A stretch of 64,000 nucleotides of DNA from Aureobasidium sp. EXF-3400 (lineage: Eukaryota; Ascomycota; Dothideomycetes; Dothideales; Saccotheciaceae), in contig SWBL01000021.1 in NCBI GenBank assembly GCA_024195585.1, forward strand, positions 62,001 through 126,000, given 5' to 3'. The position numbers and the translations under genes were made by a program. Below, in pieces: positions 55,746 to 64,000 of the stretch; within the stretch, counting starts at the first letter, position 1; every line of letters begins with the position of its first letter. The notes under the pieces are model-generated. The model was not told the origin of the DNA. It made no database searches and saw only the letters and a list, made by a program, of their open reading frames with translations.

Positions 55746-56746
55746 ATGTGGATTCCACAGAGTCCTCTTCACAAGTTGAAGATTGCTGTTCATCTTCTTC
55801 AGGCAATCATTACCTTCATCACAGGATGTATGACCCTGGCGATCCTGACCGAGAAGGGAACTCATGACAGTCGAGTGCAGTGGTGTTTTGCTCTGGTAAG
55901 ACTTCGGTGTGCCGACCATCTACTGGAACATCTTATACTCACTACCTCTACAGTGTTTTCTTACGATGCCCGCTTTGATGTATCAGGTAAATCCACTCAT
56001 GCTACTGATTCTCCATACACTTCTAACAATTAGTAGTGCATAGTTCCTTGCTGGACAAGGCTATGGCGTCTCGCGAATCCTTACATCTTCTTTACGATCG
56101 ACTCGGTGTTTACGGTTTTCTGGATGTCGGCATTCGCTTCTTCATGTGCCTGGACAGCGAAAGGCATGCGGAAAGGTGCTGCTGACAAGAAGTTGAGCGC
56201 GAACGCTGCGTCTTGCTCAACATTTGCCTTTGGATCGACATCGACATGCAACCTAGCGAAAGCAACAACAGGTCTCGGAGTAGCGCTGTGGTCAGTACAT
56301 AGTTGTCTCCTTCCAAGCCCTTGACTGATTGGTTTAGCATTCTCTTCTTGGTTGCAGCAGTTATCTCTGGCATGGATACCTACAAATTCTGGAAGTCAGG
56401 AACCGTACGCACAAAGCCAGAAATCTATGGCCAGGCTCTTTCTCGCGCTTCTTCGCCAGAGGGCAAAGACGAGTGGTCGCTGAGTACAGACGATCTGCAT
56501 GCTGCAAAAGGCGCTTACACCTCAGATGTGTATCAGGGCTGGTCGCATGACAACGAAACAGAGTTCATGGAAACAGAAACCTTGGAGGGACCACACCCGG
56601 GAAGACATGTGAGCTGTATGAGCGCGAAGACGATACCTTACGAAAGGGACCTCACACCCAGCGCCATGAGTCCCACGGTGACGGAGACGCGCTACATAGG
56701 CATCTTTCCACCAGCAACGGCAAACTACAGCTTCTCGAGAGAGTGA
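55746..56746 (+). CDS. MARVEL-domain membrane protein
   Basis: Four exons: 55746-55895, 55954-55986 (33 nt), 56037-56290 and 56338-56746; 281 aa. Four membrane segments are seen: residues 11-34 (IAVHLLQAIITFITGCMTLA), about 48-62 across the small exon (FALCFLTMPALMYQ), about 75-100 (IFFTIDSVFTVFWMSAFASS) and about 143-160 (GLGVALCILFLVAAVIS). The Cys/Ala/Ser-rich loop before the last helix is typical of fungal MARVEL proteins. The C-terminal 120 residues are cytoplasmic and rich in Ser/Thr/Glu. The third exon follows a tandem acceptor TAGTAG; only the second AG avoids an in-frame stop. The function is unknown; the family associates with membrane-domain organisation. Confidence 0.85.
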
Positions 56747-57170
56747 GGGTGCTTTAACGAAGAATGAAGAAATGGAGAGTCAACAGTAACTCTCCGGAAG
56801 AGGTCATTAGCAGAAGATACAGGATTCTAAACCAGTTAGATCATGCCGTCGAATATACTCATGTTACCATACTGTCTGCTGTTTTTGTGTAGTCGTCTGC
56901 CCATGCCCGAACCTCTTTTGCTCTGAGGATCATCTACTTAAGGGATATCCTATTCACGAATGCTGGCAACATAGCAATGTTTGAGAATCCGAGTCAGCAA
57001 GTGCCATGTCCAGAAAGAAGAATGTGATGACCCTGCTGTCGAAGGCGGAGTGCGGGGTCGCCTGGAGAAAGCTTGCCGTTGGCAGAACTGACATCAGACT
57101 GAGTCGCTGCCTCCTTGCACGTTCTCGAGGAACAAAGTTTAGAAACATTTGCGATTTGACAATCCACAGC
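56747..57170. other. Spacer upstream of GET4
   Basis: About 0.42 kb between the MARVEL stop and the Get4 ATG. It presumably holds the Get4 promoter; no other feature seen. Confidence 0.4.
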
Positions 57171-58308
57171 ATGTCGGCCAAAATCCAGAAGACGCTTGCG
57201 CGACAGCAAGAAAAGTGAGTACCTGCGCATACCACTTACAGCACGTAACTGACAGCAGCTCAAGGGTCAAAGAGGGCCAGTTCTATGAAGCCCACCAACA
57301 ACTGCGCGTCATCGCATCCCGCTACACAAAGTCGAGTGACTGGGCCTCTGCAGTAGATCTGCTCGCATCCGGTGCTTCTATGCTCCTCAAGGCTGGACAG
57401 GGAGCATCCGGAGGTGATCTGTGCATGTTCCTCATGGACGTCTACGGCAAGGCTGAATTGAAGCCCGACACAACGAACAAGGCACGCCTATTGAGCCTGC
57501 TACGCGAGTTCCCTGAAGGAGAGCCTACGAGAAAGAGATTTGCTGGAGAAGTTATCGGGTACATACATCAACCAGTGGCCTGGTCGTTCATAAAGCTGAT
57601 TCGACTGTAGATGGTCATCAAAGTTGGGCGAGTACCCTGCTGGAGACCCCGAGCTTCACCACGTTATAGGCACACTCTATGCCGAGGGTACGTTCTGATA
57701 CAAACATGAACATAGACTAGTCGTCTAACAATCGAGCAGATGGCGAAGCTGTCGAAGCAGAAAAACACCTTACACTCGGAACCGCCGACTCACCAGCAGC
57801 TTTCGCATCGCTCGAATACACCTGGTACGCCTCGGATGAGCCTTCGACTGCTCCTCTCTACGCAGCCCGTGTGGTGTTCCCTTATTTGCTGGTTGGCAAC
57901 CTTCGCGCCGCAAACAAAGCATTCCTGCTTTTCACGTCCAAACTGTCGTCGTCAAATCCTGGTCTCGGTGTGCAAGAAGTTGGCTCGGCTTCATCAGACC
58001 TGCGTGTTTATCCCAGCCTTCCGTTGCTCAACTTCCTCGGCCTCCTCCTGCTAGCCATCGAGAAAGGATCCGCCGATGTTTTCAAACAGCTCAAAAGCCA
58101 CTATGCTTCATACATCAAGGATGCCGGCAACTGGAACGAAGCGCTTTCTCAAGTTGGAGAGATGTATTTCGGCATCAAGATTCCCAGCCAGAGCAACCCG
58201 CTGTTCGACATGATGAGTTCGTTCATGGGAGGAGGTGGCTCAGGTGGTCAGAAGCCAGCCAGCAGAAGGGTAGAGGCGGCACCTGCACCTGCTCCTGCAC
58301 TGGATTGA
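57171..58308 (+). CDS. GET4: Get4-like subunit of the tail-anchored protein targeting (GET) pathway
   Basis: Four exons: 57171-57214, 57259-57558, 57611-57687 and 57740-58308; 329 aa. The protein starts MSAKIQKTLARQQE and continues SRVKEGQFYEAHQQLRVIA, then SRYTKSSDWASAVDLLASG, the alpha-solenoid helices that bind Get3 and Get5. WSSKLGEYPAGDPELHH and the later FLLLAIEKGSADVFKQLKS-like helix pair (LGLLLLAIEKGSADVF, QLKSHYASYIKD) also match Get4, as does the ending SNPLFDMMSSFMGG. It bridges Sgt2 to Get3 in the cytosol. The second exon follows a CAGCAG tandem acceptor, so isoforms with or without one extra Ser are possible. Confidence 0.93.
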
Positions 58309-58725
58309 GGCGGATGTTTTTTGAGTAGTCCATTGACGAATACCTGATACAAAATGACATGATTATTCTCAAGCTCGATTGTTCTCCATGACCCCAGAGA
58401 TAATGCTTCTTGAGCGGTGTGCGGCTCGTCTCGATTAGTATACCACATGTACATTCAAAACCGATACCGCCAATAGTGCGCGTACACGTTTCCAAGTTCG
58501 TTCTTATCAATAATCAAAAGCGAGCAGCATCGGACATAAACGGCTTTTTCGGATGCACCGCAAGGCCAAGCTTTTAACGGTTCCTGAGTGGACCGAGTAA
58601 TCGTCACTCAGAAAGTCGATTGGATTCTGACGGACGGCAGATTGCAGCTGCTGCCTTCTTTCTTCTTTCTATCCATCGGTCAGACGTGCCCCTGCCACGC
58701 CCTCACACGACCTCCCCGACCACCC
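58309..58725. other. Spacer upstream of the ABCC transporter
   Basis: About 0.42 kb, the promoter and leader of the ABC transporter gene. The transporter frame is open back to 58588 but without an ATG before 58726. Confidence 0.4.
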
Positions 58726-61700
58726 ATGCGCGACCCGTCGGCATACCAGACGGTATTGCAGTCGCCAGTCGGCTTGCATTACCTCGGCGTTTCGAATCAC
58801 CCAAGTCAGCGTCAGCCACTATGCCGCAATGTTGAAGGATGGGGTCCCATTAGCCCTTTCCGCTATGATTTCACGCCCTGCTTCCTCGATGTCTGGGTAG
58901 CTTCCGTCTCTGCTTTTGGTCTCATCTTCGGAGCCGGTGCCATCTACTACCTCTTGAAGAAATGCAGCCCCCAGCCCGTCAAGCAAGACTGGCACTTCTA
59001 CACCAAGTTGTCCGTCCTCGCCGCCCTTTGCGCCACCACCGTCCTCCAGGCCGTCTTCCAGATTGTCAACTTTGGCAGCGTCTGGGCTGGTGACTTCCGC
59101 TTCTGGGCCACGGTTTTGAACCTCGCCTCCATCGCCGTCGTCTTCTACGTCCAGTACATTGAACACTGGCGATCGCGTCAGGCCAATGGAGTCGTCCTGG
59201 TCTTCTGGTTGTTGCTTCTCATTGCATATGCCGTCAAGATGCGTTCTCTGGTTTCACAACAGCTATACCGTACCGAACTCCCTTATTTCGTCACCTTTGC
59301 TGTCAGTGTCGCCTTGGCCGCCCTTGAATTTGGCCTTGAGTGGCTCGTGCCCAAGCGTCTGAGCGATTACGATGCTCTTGGAGACGAAGATGAGTGCCCT
59401 ATGGAGTACGCCAACGTCTTCTCTATCCTCACCTTCTCCTGGATGACTCCGTTGATGAAGTATGGTTACAAGAATTTCTTGACACAAGATGAGCTGTGGA
59501 ACCTGCGTAAAAGAGATACAACCGCTGCCACCACCAAAGCCTTCAACGATGCCTGGGAAATAGAGTTGGAAAAGAAGAAGCCCAGCCTTTGGATTGCCCT
59601 CGCTCGTGGCTTCGGTGGTTCATACGTTCGTGGTGCAATGATCAAGACCATCTCGGATGTCCTGGCCTTCGTTCAGCCCCAGCTTCTGCGTCTATTGATC
59701 TCGTTCGTCCATTCATACCGTACCGACACACCTCAACCTCCTATTCGTGGAGCCGCCATCGCTCTTTCCATGTTCGCTGTATCCATCTCTCAAACGCTTG
59801 CCCTGCACCAGTATTTCCAGAGAGCGTTTGAGACTGGTATGCGCATTCGTTCATCCTTGACCGCTGCGATTTACCACAAGTCGATGCGCCTCTCGAATGA
59901 GGGCAGATCATCAAAGTCCACAGGAGACATTGTCAATTACATGGCTGTGGATACCCAGCGTCTTCAGGACCTTGCGCAGTACGGTATGCAGCTGTGGTCT
60001 GCGCCTTTCCAAATCACGCTGTGTATGATCTCGCTCTACCAGCTTGTAGGACTGAGCATGTTCGCTGGTGTTGGCGCCATGATCGCTATGATTCCCATCA
60101 ACGGTGTTATTGCACGTATCTCGAAGAACTTGCAGAAGAAGCAGATGAAGAACAAGGACTCAAGAACGCGTCTGATGACTGAAATTCTGAGCAATATGAA
60201 ATCCATCAAGCTCTACGCCTGGACCACTGCTTTCATGAACAAGCTGAACTACATCCGTAACGACCTGGAACTCAACACTCTTCGCAAGATTGGTGCTTCT
60301 ATGGCCCTGGCCAACTTCACCTGGTCGACTACTCCGTTCTTCGTATCCTGCTCAACGTTTGCGGTTTTCGTCCTCACTGGCAACACACCCCTTACAACAG
60401 ACATCGTGTTCCCTGCATTGACACTCTTCAACCTCCTCACCTTCCCCCTTGCCATCTTGCCTATGGTAATCACCTCCATCATTGAAGCAAGTGTCGCTGT
60501 CAACCGTCTGACAGACTTCTTCATCGCGCCCGAGTTACAACGTGACGCTGTACTCAAGTACGAGGCGGTGACTGAACGTGGCGAAGAAGCCGTCCGCATC
60601 CGGGATGCGACTTTCACCTGGAACAGCAACGACACCCGTAATGCTCTCGAGAATATCTCTTTCTCTGCTCACAAGGGCGAACTTTCTTGTGTCGTTGGTC
60701 GCGTTGGAGCAGGCAAGTCTTCGTTCCTGCAGACTCTTCTGGGTGACCTCTACAAGATCAAGGGCGAGGTAGTCCTGCGTGGAAAGGTAGCATATGTGGC
60801 ACAATCACCTTGGGTCATGAATGCCAGCGTCAGGGAGAATATCGTTTTCGGTTACCGTTGGGATCCTCAATTCTACGAAAAGACTGTCTATGCTTGCGCT
60901 CTGAAGGAAGATTTCGCGTCTCTACCCGACGGCGATCAGACCGAGGTCGGCGAACGCGGTATTTCTTTGTCTGGCGGCCAGAAAGCTCGTTTGACTCTGG
61001 CCCGCGCCGTCTATGCTAGAGCAGATGTTTACCTTCTCGATGACGTTTTGTCCGCTGTTGATCAACACGTCGGAAGACATCTGATCGATAATGTCCTGGG
61101 CCCTAACGGTCTTCTCAGTGGAAGAACCAGAATCCTGGCTACAAACTCTCTACCTGTTTTGATGGAAGCTAACTACATTGTCCTTCTGCGTGAAGGTCGC
61201 ATTTTGGAACGTGGCACTTACGAACAACTTATGGCTATGAAGGGAGAGATTTCTCAACTCATCAAGACTGCTAGCAACGAAGAGTCTCAGAGCGAGTCGC
61301 AAAGTGAAACACCAGACAGCGACGACTCGGCCACTGTCTTCGAAACCGATCCGGATTCCGCTGCAGGTGAATTGGAGATTGCTCAAGCCGAAGAAGGCGA
61401 GACCCAACTTGCCCCCATCAACACCGGTGGCGGTCGTCCAGCTCGCAGGGCAAGTGGGCTTTCTTTACGTCGTGCGAGCACTGCAAGTTTCGCCGGGCCT
61501 CGGGGTAAGCTCACAGACGAGGAAGGTACTGCCGGTCTCAAAAGCAAGCAAAACAAGGAGTTCTCCGAACAGGGTAAAGTCAAGTGGAATGTCTACTCGG
61601 AATATGCTAAAACCAGCAACCTGGTTGCTGTTGCAATCTACATTGTCACATTGGTAGGAGCTCAGACTGCTCAAATCGGTAAGCGTTTTTCTGAGTTGTG

Positions 61701-63807
61701 CCAATGTGCTTAGCTAACTATCTCGACAGGTGGCAGTATCTGGCTGAAGAATTGGTCCGAAGTCAACGGCAGATATGGCGGTAATCCTCACGTAGGAAAG
61801 TACATCGGCATTTATTTTGCCTTTGGTATCGGCTCCGCCGCCCTGGTAGTCGTACAGACACTTATTCTGTGGATATTCTGCTCAATTGAGGTTCGTGCAT
61901 CAGACTTGCGTTCCGGGCCGTCACACTAATACTTCACCTACTGCAGGCCTCGCGTAAGCTTCACGAACGGATGGCCTATGCTATCTTCAGATCACCTATG
62001 ACCTTCTTCGAGACTACCCCCGCCGGACGCATTCTGAACCGCTTTTCAAGGTGAGTAGATTCTTGCCGTCCTTGCATGTTTCCGCTGTTGTGTTTCCGTC
62101 ATGTACCGGATATGTCACAATGCCGCACGTGCACTTTCCAATTACCGGGTCCAATTGCTAATCATCTATATCTTCACAGTGATATCTACCGCATCGATGA
62201 AGTCTTGGCGTAAGTGTTTGGCATGTGTCAGAATTCGTTGAACTGCTGAGCTGACCTGATTCGTTAGTCGTACTTTCAACATGCTGTTTGTCAATTCGGC
62301 GCGAGGTATGTGGTGTTCGATGCTAATGCAAGTAATATGCGGATACTGACCGACCATTATAGCTCTCTTCACCCTGGTTGTCATCTCAATGTCAACGCCC
62401 GCCTTCATCGCACTGATTGTGCCACTGGGTGGAGTCTACCTCTACATCCAAAGATACTACCTCAGGACTTCACGTGAACTCAAGCGTCTGGACAGTATCA
62501 GTCGCAGTCCAGTATATGCCCACTTCCAGGAATCTCTGAGTGGTATCAGCACAATCCGCGCTTACCAGCAAAGCAAGCGCTTTGCCATGGAGAACGAATG
62601 GCGTGTCGACGCTAACCTCAGAGCATACTTCCCTTCTATCAACGCGAACCGCTGGCTGGCTGTTCGTCTTGAGTTCATCGGTTCCGTGATCATCCTTGCT
62701 GCCGCCGGTTTCGCCATCATCTCGGTTTCGACGGGTAGTAGTCTATCTGCCGGCATCGTCGGTCTATCCATGTCCTATGCTTTGCAGATCACTCAATCGC
62801 TCAACTGGATTGTACGTCAGACAGTAGAGGTTGAGACCAACATTGTCTCAGTCGAGCGTGTTCTCGAGTACGCACGTCTGCCCAGCGAAGCACCTGAGAT
62901 TATCTCAAAGCACAGACCGCCAGTAAGCTGGCCCTCCAAGGGTGCAGTGTCGTTCAACAACTACAGCACCAGATACCGCGAGGGACTGGACTTGGTTCTG
63001 AAGAACGTCAACCTCAGCATCAAGTCACACGAAAAGATTGGTGTTGTAGGTCGGACAGGTGCTGGTAAGAGTTCCTTGACTCTCGCACTCTTCCGCATTA
63101 TAGAGCCTACCGAAGGCGATATCACTATAGATGATTTGAGCACTAGCTCGATTGGTTTGTTGGATTTGAGAAGAAGACTTGCCATCATCCCACAAGATGC
63201 TGCTCTCTTCGAGGGAACGATTCGCGACAACTTGGATCCAGGACACGTCCACGATGACACCGAGCTTTGGAGTGCTCTAGGTATGTTGGAATCTCACGCC
63301 TTGCTTCGCAACAACTAACAGACTGGTCAGATCATGCGCGCCTACGGGATCACGTGTCGAGCATGTCCGGAGGGCTTGATGCTCAGATCCACGAAGGCGG
63401 TTCCAACTTGAGTCAAGGCCAGCGCCAACTCGTTTCTTTGGCGCGTGCATTGTTGACGCCGAGCAATATTTTGGTGCTTGATGAAGCAACTGTGAGTTCT
63501 GTGGTCCTTTTATCGCCGTGTTTCAACCTACTAATACGTCTCATTCCAGGCCGCTGTTGATGTGGAGACGGATGCATTGTTGCAAACCACGCTCAGAAGC
63601 AACATGTTCAAGGATCGAACGATCATTACCATCGCGCATCGCATCAACACGATCCTTGACAGTGATCGCATTGTGGTACTCGACCATGGACGTGTGGCTG
63701 AGTTCGATACGCCTTCCGAACTGGTCAAGCAGAAGGGTCTCTTCTATGAATTGGTACGGGAGGCCGGTCTACTTGGTAGTGTCGATAACAGCAGCGCAGC
63801 AGAGTAG
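58726..63807 (+). CDS. ABCC (MRP) transporter, Ycf1/Bpt1-like vacuolar glutathione-conjugate pump
   Basis: Eight exons: 58726-61678, 61730-61890, 61947-62050, 62180-62209 (30 nt), 62268-62305 (38 nt), 62363-63280, 63331-63491 and 63550-63807; 1540 aa, similar to yeast Ycf1 at 1515. An N-terminal five-span TMD0 follows the motif [22 protein letters not shown]1 is then followed by NBD1 with Walker [10 protein letters not shown] (about residue 658), LSGGQKARL (about 748) and [13 protein letters not shown] Ser/Glu-rich linker of about 100 residues leads to TMD2, then NBD2 with GRTGAGKSS (about 1324), LSQGQRQLV and [15 protein letters not shown]1 has Asp where NBD2 has the catalytic Glu, as usual in ABCC proteins. 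The exact N-terminus is less sure; the ATG used is the first in frame. Likely substrates are glutathione conjugates or metals. Confidence 0.93.
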
Positions 63808-64000
63808 GTAGTTGGTAGACTTGCATCGTCAAACGTTGCACATACACTACGATAATTACACCATGCACGGAGAGAATTGACAGCTGTTATGTGTCTGTCA
63901 CGTTAATTGCCCGGTGACAGCCCCTCAATGTTCTTTTTCTGAAAGCGTGCGTCCGCGGTTTTGTGAAGACGGTTGGGGCATTGTCTCTTCAGACGCCTGC
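63808..64000. other. 3' flank of the ABC transporter gene
   Basis: The last 193 nt hold the transporter's 3' UTR; nothing else is visible before the window ends. Confidence 0.4.

Overview
The window is nuclear DNA of a filamentous ascomycete (Pezizomycotina). Genes are split by many short introns, mostly 40-75 nt, with GTRNGT-like donors, CTRAC/CTGAC branch sites and YAG acceptors. The gene content is also typical of this group: a CreC-type WD40 protein, a PY-motif arrestin, D-arabinono-1,4-lactone oxidase, a hybrid histidine kinase, a Zn2Cys6 factor and a C2H2 factor with a fungal regulatory domain, Sur7 and MARVEL proteins. A dothideomycete is my guess, not something the sequence proves. 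I rebuilt exon structures by hand from splice signals, frame continuity and remembered family motifs. No transcript data or searches were available.

Layout, 1-14.3 kb (housekeeping and signalling): DUF985 cupin (+), Slm1/2-like F-BAR/PH protein (-), Zds-type protein (-), Miro GTPase Gem1 (-), CreC-like WD40 protein (+) and a CreD/Rod1-like arrestin (+). The last two belong to the same ubiquitin-linked carbon-repression network in Aspergillus and sit side by side here.

14.5-27.3 kb is the most interesting part: seven genes that look like an undescribed sugar-acid catabolic cluster. In order they are a ketopantoate-reductase-like enzyme (-), a cytochrome b5/FMN 2-hydroxyacid dehydrogenase (+), a galactonate-dehydratase-like enolase-superfamily enzyme (+, 10 exons including 13-nt and 11-nt micro-exons), a C2H2/fungal_trans regulator (-), a DHDPS-type 2-keto-3-deoxy acid aldolase (-), a KduD-like short-chain dehydrogenase (-) and an anion:cation symporter of the MFS (+). 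Their upstream regions share a TGAMCCCCA motif (TGACCCCCA and close variants). The copy upstream of the regulator is an inverted repeat, which suggests autoregulation. A plausible route is import of an acid, dehydration to a 2-keto-3-deoxy acid, and aldol cleavage to pyruvate plus an aldehyde, with the dehydrogenases handling side or linking steps.

27.4-64 kb: a Cys-rich single-pass membrane protein (-), ALO1 (+), a hybrid histidine kinase with a 9-nt exon and a degenerate second receiver (+), a TBC Rab-GAP (-), a 2.7-kb gene-poor stretch, a Sur7/PalI-type protein (+), a Zn2Cys6 factor (-) divergent from a copper amine oxidase (+), the Pop2/Caf1 deadenylase (-) divergent from a complex I B12/NDUFB3 subunit (+), an Flx1-like mitochondrial carrier (+), Sec72 (+), a MARVEL protein (+), Get4 (+) and a Ycf1-type ABCC transporter (+). 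I saw no rRNA, tRNA, transposon or CRISPR.
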